DNA of 55,515 nt, taken from NCBI RefSeq assembly GCF_003287355.1, contig NZ_QMIM01000005.1, positions 1 through 55,515 of the forward strand. The letters are read 5' to 3'. Shown here one piece after another: positions 1 through 7,473 of this stretch. Made by a program: the position numbers and the translations under genes. The notes beneath the pieces were generated by a model. That model saw only the letters and a list, made by a program, of their open reading frames with translations, made no database searches and was not told the DNA's origin. The stretch comes from Halorubrum sp. 48-1-W (GTDB lineage: Archaea; Halobacteriota; Halobacteria; Halobacteriales; Haloferacaceae). Numbering within the stretch: the stretch's first letter is position 1; each line of letters opens with the position of its first letter.

Positions 1-111
1 ATGGACCACTCTGGCTCAACAGGAGATCGACGAAACGTCGACACGGTGATCGACGACGTCGTCGATGGCGACCACCCTTTCCGTTACTCTGAAATATGTA
101 GATCACGTATT
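1..111. repeat. Direct repeat, copy 1 (111 bp)
   Basis: Matches 887-997 with a single difference (C87 versus A973). It may extend beyond the left edge of the window. It includes the TATA-like element GAAATATG around 91-98, which in copy 2 is the promoter of the gene at 1005. Together the two copies bracket the RHH/RelE pair. Confidence 0.95.
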
Positions 112-183
112 TCACGAGTTGGTCGCCGATCCCCGCGGCGACTGAGCGTCAGTTCTTTGAGTACCACCCGCGTACCACGACGT

Positions 184-456
184 ATGAGCACGGACGCGGG
201 CGACGATGGCGACGGAGACATGGTGAAGTTGAACGTCAAGGTGCCGAAGCGGCTTCTCGAAGAGATCGACGAACTGGCCGAGGAACTGGAGTACACCAAC
301 CGCTCGGAGTTCATCCGTGAGGTTCTGCGCGACACCACGGAGCCGATTCTGACGCCCGGTGCGCAGGAGGGCGTCTCGGAGGGTTACGCGGACGTTACAG
401 CGGGGCGGACGATGTCCACGGACGAGGCCCGCGAACGCCTCGGTATCGACGACTGA
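184..456 (+). CDS. Ribbon-helix-helix (CopG/RHH) antitoxin-type regulator
   Basis: A 90-residue protein with the RHH signature: a short basic strand (VKLNVKVPKRLL, about residues 14-25) followed by two helices ending in SEFIREVLRD. RHH proteins bind DNA as dimers and usually repress their own operon while their C-terminal tail neutralises the partner toxin. Here the C-terminal 40 residues are acidic and lack an obvious fold, as expected for a toxin-binding tail. I chose ATG 184; the longer reading frame from base 1 runs through the direct repeat and is low-complexity, and ATG 220 is a shorter alternative. The RelE-type gene follows after 10 bases, so the two form a toxin-antitoxin pair. The family call is seen in the sequence; the antitoxin role is inferred from pairing. 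Confidence 0.85.
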   Translation: MSTDAGDDGDGDMVKLNVKVPKRLLEEIDELAEELEYTNRSEFIREVLRDTTEPILTPGAQEGVSEGYADVTAGRTMSTDEARERLGIDD

Positions 457-466
457 GGGCTTAACG

Positions 467-868
467 GTGGCTCACGAGGTCGTCCTGACGGAGACGTTGG
501 TCGAAACACTGGAACAGTTCGAGACGGAGGATGCCGAGCGGATCGTCAACAAGCTGGAGGACGTCGGCGGCTTCCCGGACCATTTCCTTGACCGGTTGAA
601 GAACCATCCCGGCTACAAGCTTCGCGTCGGCGACTTCCGAGTGCTGATCGATTGGGACAAGGACAACGAGACGCTGTACGCCATCGACGCCTTCGAGCGG
701 AAGAAGGAGTACCGCGAACTCGGCAAATACCGGGAGGTATGGGGCTCGTGGCGAGATGACGAGTCGAGAGTAAAATCCACGAGCGGCGGCAGGAGAAGGC
801 GGAGATCGCAAGCCGGTACAGGGAAGCCGAGAGCAAACTGCCGGACGACCCACGGACTGGACCGGTAA
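467..868 (+). CDS. RelE/ParE-type mRNA interferase-like toxin, with abnormal C-terminus
   Basis: GTG start, 133 codons. Residues 1-97 fit the RelE/ParE fold: helices, then strands with HPGYKLRVGDFRVLIDW and YAIDAFERKKEYREL, typical of archaeal RelE-like toxins of about 90 residues. RelE toxins cleave mRNA on the ribosome. After WRDD (about residue 98) the frame becomes a Ser/Arg-rich tail unlike the family. The neighbouring frame over about 760-870 instead reads as a charged helix-like segment (ERRQEKAEIASRYREAE), which suggests a frameshift or a broken downstream coding segment. The RHH gene lies immediately upstream. The toxin core looks complete; whether the altered tail affects activity is unknown. 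Confidence 0.75.
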   Translation: MAHEVVLTETLVETLEQFETEDAERIVNKLEDVGGFPDHFLDRLKNHPGYKLRVGDFRVLIDWDKDNETLYAIDAFERKKEYRELGKYREVWGSWRDDESRVKSTSGGRRRRRSQAGTGKPRANCRTTHGLDR

Positions 869-886
869 CGCGTACGTCGAGAGGGT

Positions 887-997
887 ATGGACCACTCTGG
901 CTCAACAGGAGATCGACGAAACGTCGACACGGTGATCGACGACGTCGTCGATGGCGACCACCCTTTCCGTTAATCTGAAATATGTAGATCACGTATT
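887..997. repeat. Direct repeat, copy 2 (111 bp)
   Basis: Second copy of bases 1-111 with one mismatch. It supplies the TATA-like element at 977-984, 21-28 bases before ATG 1005, so this copy functions as the promoter of the DUF7437-type gene. The same promoter copy now also sits upstream of the RHH/RelE pair. Confidence 0.95.
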
Positions 998-1004
998 CCA
1001 TGTC

Positions 1005-1664
1005 ATGCCGGTGATCAAGGATCGGGCGACGACGGACGACGAATCTCTGGGGAACGGTGGGGCCGTCGAGGAGTATGACGACTTCCTGATCGCGGCGGAG
1101 TTGCTCAAGGATCCCCGACTCGCACGGATCTACGTCTACGTTTGCTATTTCGGACCGACGACCATCGATGTGGTCATCGACGCGTTGGAACTCAAGCGGG
1201 CGACCACCTACGAGGACGTCGAGGAGCTCGAGCGCCTCGGAGCGATCGACCGCGACGATTCAACGCGTCCACATGAGATCAGTGCGGCGGCCTTCGCTTA
1301 CGTCGATCCGGACGGGATCACCATCACGCCCACCGTGCTACACGCGATCGCACTTCGGGAGATCGACGACGACGTGGCGTACGTCTACACCCGGTACGGG
1401 GCGGGCACGGTCGCCGCGGCGGTTCGGTTCGTCGCCGAACATTACGCTGGTCGGCTCACGAAGCGGATGGTGGCCAGCGAACTCGATGTCAAGCCAGTCG
1501 AGGGAATTTCGCTCGTGAACGCGCTCGAGCGCGTAGTGGCGGTCGGAGCCGAACACGACCCCTACTTCGATCTCGTCGTGGGTGACGCCGCCGCCGACGT
1601 CGAGACGTCGGTCGACGCTACCTCGTTGACCCCTCGTTCGGGATCCACGGACGGCGATGAGTGA
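1005..1664 (+). CDS. DUF7437-type winged-helix regulator (antitoxin-like)
   Basis: A 219-residue haloarchaeal winged-helix protein. The core is LARIYVYVCYF, then TTIDVVIDALEL and TYEDVEELERLGAI (recognition helix and wing), followed by the family's C-terminal domain with YTRYGAGTVAAAVRFV and LTKRMVASELD. It is a clear paralogue of the protein encoded at 6388-6903. I chose ATG 1005, which is about 27 bases after a TATA-like element and fits a leaderless transcript; an in-frame ATG at 951 lies inside the repeated promoter. The stop overlaps the next gene, a PIN-domain protein, by 8 bases. DUF7437 with PIN is a recurrent haloarchaeal pairing, so a toxin-antitoxin role is inferred. The DUF number is from memory. 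Confidence 0.75.
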   Translation: MPVIKDRATTDDESLGNGGAVEEYDDFLIAAELLKDPRLARIYVYVCYFGPTTIDVVIDALELKRATTYEDVEELERLGAIDRDDSTRPHEISAAAFAYVDPDGITITPTVLHAIALREIDDDVAYVYTRYGAGTVAAAVRFVAEHYAGRLTKRMVASELDVKPVEGISLVNALERVVAVGAEHDPYFDLVVGDAAADVETSVDATSLTPRSGSTDGDE

Positions 1665-2184
1665 GGGGGCGGAACTGGATCGGAACGAGCGAACGCTTGT
1701 CGATACCAACCTGTTCGTCGCGATCGGAAGTCCGGAGAACGCGAAATTTCGACGGTTCCGGGAAACGGTCACGCGGAGTGGTGTCGTGTTGTCGGTTCCG
1801 GAGCGAGTACGCGATGAACTCTCGATCCACCCGACCGAACGGCGGCTCACGCTGGCACTCGACGAGGGGTGGGCAGAAGTCGTGTCGCCACCGTCGCTTA
1901 CTGCCGCGGAAGCGGTTAGTGCGGCCGATCGTGCGCGCCGAGTGATAGCGGAGCGAACTGGGCGGGACGAACACGACGTCGAGAAGGCGGACACGATCTT
2001 TGCGGGACTGGCGGTCCAGTACTTGACGCTCGGCGACGACCGAGTGACGGTCTTGACGGATGATGGTCCGGCAACCGAAGCGATCGAGGCCGCGGTGCGA
2101 TCGGTCGAAGCCCGCGGAACGGTTCGCGTGCTCACACTGGAGGACGTGATCGGAGCGGACGACGGCGATCTCACGCTCATTTAA
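1657..2184 (+). CDS. PIN-domain ribonuclease-like protein, toxin candidate
   Basis: 175 residues with the acidic residues of the PIN nuclease fold: TLVDTNLFVAIG near the N-terminus, VPERVRDEL (Glu about residue 57), VEKADTIFAGLA (Asp) and VTVLTDDGPA (Asp). PIN nucleases cut RNA using a metal-bound carboxylate cluster, and all four acidic positions appear intact. The start overlaps the upstream DUF7437-type regulator by 8 bases, so the two are translationally coupled. I read it as the toxin half of a pair; a non-toxin RNA-processing role cannot be excluded. Confidence 0.75.
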   Translation: MSEGAELDRNERTLVDTNLFVAIGSPENAKFRRFRETVTRSGVVLSVPERVRDELSIHPTERRLTLALDEGWAEVVSPPSLTAAEAVSAADRARRVIAERTGRDEHDVEKADTIFAGLAVQYLTLGDDRVTVLTDDGPATEAIEAAVRSVEARGTVRVLTLEDVIGADDGDLTLI

Positions 2185-2530
2185 GCACTCCTGGTCGTTT
2201 GTCGTGTCATCTTCCCACGCTCGCGCACGCGAGATGTACTCAACGACGACGCACGAGGACCCGCCACGACGGCCGTTCTCAGAACCGAAAACGGGCGTCT
2301 GACGCAGGTCAGACTCCTTTGTGACGTGTTCACACGATCCGTGGAAATCACACAAAGCATATATACCGAACGCTTGAAGGGATGGATGCAACCCCTACCC
2401 AAATGCGTCAGTGGACGAGTAATCACCGACCAAGTCCGGCTGTACGACGAGACATGGTAGGCGACGACGACCGGGCGCGTCTCGAAGGTCAGGAGAAAGC
2501 TACTGATGCGATGCAGAACGAAACACAACA
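2185..2530. other. 346-bp upstream region of the S-layer gene
   Basis: No gene is supportable here. The region holds the strong TATA-like element at 2357-2367, and from a start near 2385-2390 the S-layer mRNA would carry a leader of about 140 bases. That is unusual in this window, where most genes look leaderless. I see no clear riboswitch-like hairpin, but a structured or regulated leader is possible. Confidence 0.6.
2357..2367 (+). promoter_or_regulatory. TATA box of the S-layer gene
   Basis: GCATATATACC is the best archaeal TATA match in the 346-bp gap. It points to transcription starting near 2385-2390, well upstream of ATG 2531. Confidence 0.6.
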
Positions 2531-5320
2531 ATGACAAACGACAATAACACACGCAGGAAGGCTAACGCAGTCTTCTTTAGCCTGATCGTGGTACTCTCCA
2601 TGGTCACGATCGGGTTTGCCGGCTTTGCCGGTTCCGCTGCGGCGCAGGCGAATAGCCACGGAGATATTGACTACGAACCTACCGGTCCCTTCCAGGGTCA
2701 GGATGTATCGACGGTGGGTCTTGATGGGCCTTCCGACGGGGAGTACGAGATTCGGCGAGTGACCGATACCGACGAAGGCGACGTCACTAACAGCGAGTTC
2801 GTTGAATCCGTCTCGCCGGATGAAGACGGCGGAGAAATCGTCTATGACACCGGCGATCTCGACGCGGACGACTACTTCGTCTCTGGAGAGGGACTGAGCC
2901 GGTCGCCGACCTTGGATCAGACCTTCGAGGTTCGCGTTCAGAGCCTCTCCGCCGAGTTCGACGACTCTGAAGTAACCGACGAAGGTTCCGACTCCACGAC
3001 GGACCTCGACATCGAGTCGAACCGTGGTGACTACAGCCTCAACGTGAGTGCTGACGGTGACCTCGACGACGAGGAACTGTTCAAAATCTTCGCCCCGGAT
3101 GGTGACTACGACGACGCTACGGGTAGTCCTGTAACGATCGGTGCCGACGATAAGCCGACTGACGACGGTGAAGCACAGGGTGACTTCAACGTCGACGTGT
3201 ACGATGAGGACGAGGAGGACGCTGACGAGAAGATCGTCTTCAACAATATTGACGATCGCGAGCACGAGGTCAACTTCAGCGATATCGACACGGACGAGTA
3301 CGAATTCTCCTTCGAAGTCACGGACACCGAAGCCGAGGACACTGATTCCGTCACGGTGACCGAACTGGATACGACCGGTGACTTCAGTCAGGGTGTCTAC
3401 TCGCAGACTGCGGGTGACGTCGCAAACGTCACGCTCGAACTCGAGGACACCGACGACGCCTACGTCCAGATCGGTGACGAGGATTCCGGATTCGTCGACA
3501 TCGTCTACGTCGAGGACGACGACGGCGATGGCGAAGTCTCCTTCCAGATCAACACCCGCACGCTGGGTAATGACGATGTTGGCTTCGACCAAGTCTACGA
3601 CAGTGAAGAAGACATCGTCGAAAGTGCGATCCACGGTGGCTTCGATGAAGGAGACGATATTCGGGTCGAAGATGAAGACGGAGATGAGCTAGGTACTGAC
3701 ATCGATACCTACCTAGAGGAGCTGGACTTGATCGATGGCGGTGAGGACGGTACGGACCAACTCGTCCGTCCGCTCCAGGCCACCAGCTACGACCTCGCCG
3801 CGAACGGTAACGAAGTCTTCGTCGTGAACGACGACGACGAGTCCGAACTCGACGATGAGATCGACCTCGCCACGCTCGAGTTGACCGAACCCGGCGTGGA
3901 CGGCCTCCAGACGTGGACTGCCCCGTCGGACGCTGCTGACGAAGACGATAATCTCGAGGATGTCCTCGACGCAGTCAACGAATCGACCGAGATCGCTGAG
4001 GACGACCGACTCGTCATTCAGGCCGAAGCCAGCGGTATCTACGGTCACATGGTTGCGCTCGACGACAACGGCTTCGACGCGCTTAATGACGGATTCAGCG
4101 CGGGTACGCTTGACGTCCTTGCCAATGGTGATGACTGGGAAGGCGAAGGCGTGAACTTCGAGGTCGAAGCCGACGATGCGACCGGTAACCAGGACGCGAC
4201 GTCGCTCGACCTCTCTGATGCGGAAAATGACGACATCTTCGTCCTCGTCGACAACGAGGAGGGCCAGATGTACGTGATCGTCGACACTAGTTCCAGTGAT
4301 GCCTTCGACGGCAATCTGGATCCGGATGCCGACTTCTCTGCCGAACTCGAATACGAGGGTGACGGAGACGACCGCTTCGAGTTCGCTGACGACAGCTTCC
4401 TCGGCGGAGCAAGCGGCGACACCGGTGAGCCGGCCTTCCCGTACTTCCCGGCTGGTGACGACGTGACCCAGACTGAGAGTACTGACTTCAGTATCGTCGA
4501 GAGTGACGCGAGCTTCGACAACCTGAACGAGGATGACCAAGTCGAAGTCGCCATTGGTGACTCGGCTACCGTCAGCGGAGAGACGAACGTTGCGCCCGGT
4601 TCGGATGCTAGCGTTCGCGTCCGTTCTGATGATGGTGTGACGCCGTCCTTCGTCGAGACGAGCGACGTCGACATCGAATCCGACGGTTCCTTCGAGACAG
4701 ACTTCGATCTGAGCGAGCAATCTGAGGGCGACACGGGTACGGTTGATTTCCGTGTGGCCGGTAGCTCCGTCGCGGACTCGGACATGGTGCTTGTCGAGGA
4801 AGAGGAAGAGACCGCGAACTTCGAGGTCTCCGACCTCGACCCGCAGGACGTGACCGTCACGCAGGGTGACGCGATCGACGTCTCCGCGACCGTCGAGAAC
4901 ACTGGCGAAGCGACCGCCACTCAGACGGTCGAGTTCCAGGTCGACGGCGACGTCGTCGCCGACCAGGACGTCGAACTGGAAGGTGGCGAGGACACCACGG
5001 TCGAGTTCACCGACATCGACACCTCCGGTCTCGATGCTGGTGACTACGAGCACGGTGTCTTCACCGACGACGACAGCCAGACGGCTACGTTGACCGTCGA
5101 GGAAGACACGAGTACCGACGACGACGACGAGGCCGACGACGAGGCTGACGACTCCGAGGACGACTCCGAGGACGACTCCACGGACGACTCCGAGGACGAC
5201 TCCACGGACGACTCCGAGGATGACGACGAGACCGACGACAGCACGCCCGGCTTCGGCGCGCTCGTCGCGCTCGTCGCGCTCATCGCCGCTGCCCTGCTCG
5301 CGACCCGCCGTCGCGACTAA
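2531..5320 (+). CDS. csg: S-layer glycoprotein (major cell-surface protein)
   Basis: 929 residues forming the outer protein lattice that serves as the haloarchaeal cell wall. The N-terminus is a Sec signal peptide: basic TRRKAN, a hydrophobic stretch at about residues 13-34, then a cleavage site after SAAAQA. The mature protein is very acidic and beta-rich, with Ig-like segments near the C-terminus, and contains N-glycosylation sequons (for example NVS, NFS, NVT, NES). The C-terminus has an Asp/Ser-rich spacer built from repeated DDSEDDS/DDSTDDS units, then the tripartite PGF-CTERM signal: PGF, a hydrophobic helix and TRRRD. In known systems this is cleaved by ArtA and lipid-anchored. It probably forms a single-gene transcript with a long leader. 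The gene is flanked by toxin-antitoxin pairs, with glycan genes a few kb downstream. Confidence 0.93.
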   Translation: MTNDNNTRRKANAVFFSLIVVLSMVTIGFAGFAGSAAAQANSHGDIDYEPTGPFQGQDVSTVGLDGPSDGEYEIRRVTDTDEGDVTNSEFVESVSPDEDGGEIVYDTGDLDADDYFVSGEGLSRSPTLDQTFEVRVQSLSAEFDDSEVTDEGSDSTTDLDIESNRGDYSLNVSADGDLDDEELFKIFAPDGDYDDATGSPVTIGADDKPTDDGEAQGDFNVDVYDEDEEDADEKIVFNNIDDREHEVNFSDIDTDEYEFSFEVTDTEAEDTDSVTVTELDTTGDFSQGVYSQTAGDVANVTLELEDTDDAYVQIGDEDSGFVDIVYVEDDDGDGEVSFQINTRTLGNDDVGFDQVYDSEEDIVESAIHGGFDEGDDIRVEDEDGDELGTDIDTYLEELDLIDGGEDGTDQLVRPLQATSYDLAANGNEVFVVNDDDESELDDEIDLATLELTEPGVDGLQTWTAPSDAADEDDNLEDVLDAVNESTEIAEDDRLVIQAEASGIYGHMVALDDNGFDALNDGFSAGTLDVLANGDDWEGEGVNFEVEADDATGNQDATSLDLSDAENDDIFVLVDNEEGQMYVIVDTSSSDAFDGNLDPDADFSAELEYEGDGDDRFEFADDSFLGGASGDTGEPAFPYFPAGDDVTQTESTDFSIVESDASFDNLNEDDQVEVAIGDSATVSGETNVAPGSDASVRVRSDDGVTPSFVETSDVDIESDGSFETDFDLSEQSEGDTGTVDFRVAGSSVADSDMVLVEEEEETANFEVSDLDPQDVTVTQGDAIDVSATVENTGEATATQTVEFQVDGDVVADQDVELEGGEDTTVEFTDIDTSGLDAGDYEHGVFTDDDSQTATLTVEEDTSTDDDDEADDEADDSEDDSEDDSTDDSEDDSTDDSEDDDETDDSTPGFGALVALVALIAAALLATRRRD
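5149..5220 (+). repeat. Asp/Ser coding repeat in the S-layer tail
   Basis: Short near-identical units (GACTCCGAGGACGACTCC and variants with ACG) encode the flexible acidic spacer before the PGF-CTERM anchor. Such units can gain or lose copies by slippage in multiples of 18 bases. Confidence 0.8.
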
Positions 5321-5344
5321 GGCAGCTACTCCGTCAGGCTAACC

Positions 5345-5381
5345 ACCGGCTCCGCGCCGGTCATTCGCGGACTTTCTTTAT
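5345..5381 (+). terminator. Probable terminator of the S-layer gene
   Basis: A hairpin with arms ACCGGC and GCCGGT around a 5-base loop lies 24 bases after the stop codon. It is followed by a T-rich run at 5372-5381. Archaeal termination mainly needs the T-rich run, so the hairpin may be incidental. Confidence 0.4.
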
Positions 5382-5465
5382 CGGAACGCTACGCCGACCA
5401 GCGACGGCGCTCGGTCGGATCGGTGATTCCCTTCCTTCGTTTCGAGCGATAGGTTCAACCGTCTT

Positions 5466-5482
5466 CGTAAGGGATCCTTACG
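5466..5482. promoter_or_regulatory. Inverted repeat directly before the AbrB-type gene
   Basis: Perfect 7-base arms CGTAAGG and CCTTACG around GAT, ending one base before ATG 5484. The position over the transcription start fits an autoregulatory operator for the AbrB/VapB-type protein encoded next. Binding is inferred. Confidence 0.55.
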
Positions 5483-5483
5483 T

Positions 5484-5747
5484 ATGAGCGCGGACGACCC
5501 CGAAGTGACGACCGTGACGTCGAAAGGACAGATCACGATCCCGAGTCGGCTCCGGGACCGGTTCGACCTCGAACGGGGGACGAAACTGATGGTGGTCCCG
5601 ACTGACTACGGACTCGTGTTGAAGAAGATCGACCTGCCGTCGGTCGCGGAGTTCCAGGAACGCGTCGCCGAACGCGCCGACGATACCGAACTCTCGTTGG
5701 ACGACGTGACCGAACTGGTTCACGACGCGCGTGACGCCGACGAATGA
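5484..5747 (+). CDS. AbrB/SpoVT-type antitoxin (VapB-like)
   Basis: 87 residues. The swapped-hairpin AbrB DNA-binding domain is clear at residues 6-50: TTVTSKGQITIPSRLRDRF, then LERGTKLMVV. The C-terminal 35 residues are acidic and helical and probably bind the toxin. ATG 5484 is preceded by a perfect inverted repeat and overlaps nothing upstream. The gene overlaps the following PIN gene by 4 bases (ATGA), the usual VapBC coupling. The protein likely represses its own operon by binding the inverted repeat. Confidence 0.88.
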   Translation: MSADDPEVTTVTSKGQITIPSRLRDRFDLERGTKLMVVPTDYGLVLKKIDLPSVAEFQERVAERADDTELSLDDVTELVHDARDADE

Positions 5748-6169
5748 AGGCCGTCCTCGACACGAACGTGCTTATCTCGGCGATCATCGCCACCGGAACG
5801 CCCCACGACGTCGTCGTGGCCGGATACACCGGGACGTATCAGATCGTCGTATCCGTTCCGACGCTCGTCGAACTCCGCGAGACGCTCCACAAGTACCCGG
5901 AGCGCTTCGGGCTCACTGACGACGAGATCCAGACTGAAGTCGAAACGCTCCGGTACTTCGCAGAATTCGTTGCTCCGGACGAAGAGATCGACGCCGTCAA
6001 GCCGGATCCGGACGACGACAAGTTCCTTGAGGCGGCGGTAGCGGGTAACGTGGATTACCTCGTCTCCGGCGACCGGCACCTCCTCGATCTCGATTCGTTC
6101 CGTGGGATCGAGATCGTCACACCGAGAGAATTCTTCGAATTGTTGAACATCGATGAAGACTCAACGTAG
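5744..6169 (+). CDS. PIN-domain toxin (VapC-like, COG1569 type)
   Basis: 141 residues. The PIN active-site acids are present: VLDTNVLISAI (Asp6), PTLVELRETL (Glu about 42), DDDKFLEAAV and YLVSGDRHLL (Asp). The sequence resembles the 'putative toxin, PIN family' group that carries KYPERFGL and ends with a PREFFELL segment, as here. It is translationally coupled to the AbrB-type antitoxin by a 4-base overlap. VapC-type toxins cleave specific RNAs and stop translation when freed from the antitoxin. The pair looks intact. Confidence 0.88.
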   Translation: MKAVLDTNVLISAIIATGTPHDVVVAGYTGTYQIVVSVPTLVELRETLHKYPERFGLTDDEIQTEVETLRYFAEFVAPDEEIDAVKPDPDDDKFLEAAVAGNVDYLVSGDRHLLDLDSFRGIEIVTPREFFELLNIDEDST

Positions 6170-6358
6170 CTTAACAGCGCACCTGTTAGCTCCGTAGGAC
6201 CACGTTCTGTCTGGTTCGAGGGGATCGTCGAGAGAGCACCACTGATCACGATCTCATCGGTTTTGTCGGTGATGCTGGCCGATCCCTCCCGACGGACGAC
6301 CTCGATGGATCGAGAACACGCGGCGTCAGCATCTCGAACGGATCCCCCGCAACTCTTA

Positions 6359-6382
6359 TTGTGAATTACGTACAATTCGCAA
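6359..6382. promoter_or_regulatory. Inverted repeat upstream of the solitary DUF7437-type gene
   Basis: Arms TTGTGAATT and AATTCGCAA (8 of 9 paired) around a 6-base centre. The repeat lies between the TATA-like CTTATT (about 6354) and ATG 6388, so a bound repressor would block the transcription start. Likely an autoregulatory operator. Confidence 0.5.
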
Positions 6383-6387
6383 CTAGG

Positions 6388-6903
6388 ATGGCAACGAGAG
6401 AAGCGAACCGGGATGCCCCGCTCGATACCGGCGGCCAGGCGTTCGAACTCCTCGAGAACCCTCGCAAAGCGTGGATCTACACCTACGTCCACCATCACCC
6501 GGCGACGACGGTTCAGGAGATCGTCGAGACGCTCGAACTCCCGCAGCGAACGGTCTACGACTACGTCGAGGACCTCGAAGCGGCGGGATTCATCGAGCAG
6601 GCAAACGACGGACGACCGGCGGAGTACGTGGCTCACGAGATCGATCTGCGACTGATCGTCGATGATACCGAACGACGGATCACCCGGGAGTTGATCGAGG
6701 CGGTCGCTCGCCGACTACGGGACGACGACGTCGACACGTACATCGATCGCCACGGACTCGACGGGCTCGCCGTCGCGCTCGAGTACGCTCGCGAGTACGC
6801 GGACGGTTCGGTCACACACCGGATCATGGCTCGTGAACGGGACCTCTCGACCGTGGAAGCCGGGGTCATTCTGGACGCACTCCGTCCCGTCGTCGAGGAG
6901 TGA
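6388..6903 (+). CDS. Solitary DUF7437-type winged-helix regulator
   Basis: 171 residues from ATG 6388; a GTG at 6361 in the same frame lies inside an inverted repeat. It is a paralogue of the 1005-1664 product, sharing KAWIYTYVHHH / ATTVQEIVETLEL / TVYDYVEDLEAAGFI in the winged helix and YIDRHGLDGLAVALEYA / THRIMARERDLS in the C-terminal domain. Unlike that gene it has no PIN partner: only 143 non-coding bases follow before convergent genes. ATG 6388 is about 30 bases after a TATA-like element, consistent with a leaderless mRNA. It may be an orphan antitoxin, an anti-addiction factor, or a regulator of neighbours. Confidence 0.72.
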   Translation: MATREANRDAPLDTGGQAFELLENPRKAWIYTYVHHHPATTVQEIVETLELPQRTVYDYVEDLEAAGFIEQANDGRPAEYVAHEIDLRLIVDDTERRITRELIEAVARRLRDDDVDTYIDRHGLDGLAVALEYAREYADGSVTHRIMARERDLSTVEAGVILDALRPVVEE

Positions 6904-7046
6904 CCGGGATGGGAGACGACGAGGAGGTCGTTTTCACTGAAAATCCGTTCGAGAATTAGTTGTTCTCGAGATCGATCTACGCCTCGACCGACACGGCGTC
7001 AAGGGTCTCGTATCAGTCCGGCAACTACCGCGACGGTGAGAGTCCG

Positions 7047-7451
7047 TCAGGGCGCTGCCGTCCCGACGTTCCCGTTCGATCCCGTGAACGGGATGTCGAT
7101 CTCGAGGCCATCGTAGACCAGTTTCGGCTCTTTCGCTTGGCCCGACTCGCCGCCGTGGAACTCGACCACGCCGATGTCCTCGAGCTCGGAGAGGTTCCGA
7201 TGGACCTGTTTGTAGTCCCGATCGACTACTTCGGCCGTCTCTCGGATGCTCTCCGGTTCGTGTTCGGCGATCGCCTCCAGCAGCTCCAGGTTCTTCGGAC
7301 TGAGGAGCCGGCTGAGTTCGGCATACGATCCGAAGTTCAACACCGGCTGCGCGTCCTCGAGGTCTTCGCTTTCCTGAGCGGCCTTGATACGACTCCGCGT
7401 ACGCTGGTCGAGACGGTCGCGTTCGCCGATGGTGACTTTGAGCGTGGGCAT
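7047..7451 (-). CDS. HVO_A0114-type HTH protein, partner of TumE (antitoxin candidate)
   Basis: 134 residues. A winged helix sits in the middle: SYAELSRLLSPKNLELLEAI, then ESIRETAEVVDRD and YKQVHRNLSELEDIGVVEF. This pattern is typical of proteins named after HVO_A0114. It lies 22 bases downstream of the TumE-like gene on the same strand, the order toxin then antitoxin. In TumE/TumA pairs the HTH protein is the antitoxin and autorepressor, and that role is inferred here. The C-terminal Gly/Asn tail looks unstructured. Confidence 0.75.
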   Translation of the reverse strand: MPTLKVTIGERDRLDQRTRSRIKAAQESEDLEDAQPVLNFGSYAELSRLLSPKNLELLEAIAEHEPESIRETAEVVDRDYKQVHRNLSELEDIGVVEFHGGESGQAKEPKLVYDGLEIDIPFTGSNGNVGTAAP

Positions 7452-7473
7452 GGTGTCTCCCTCCGGAGGCGTC

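Noticed and set aside
951-1004. Upstream ATG 951 as start of the DUF7437 gene
   Set aside because: It lies before the TATA box inside the duplicated promoter, and the added residues are not part of the domain.
2489-3634. Long minus-strand frame opposite the S-layer gene (also 3713-5053)
   Set aside because: The Val/Asp/Leu-rich composition is the mirror of Asp/Glu-rich coding on the plus strand; no domain, promoter or neighbour supports it.
6904-7046. Possible IS200/IS605 remnant between the orphan regulator and the HTH gene
   Set aside because: Some words look like IS ends but I could not define paired ends or a transposase fragment.
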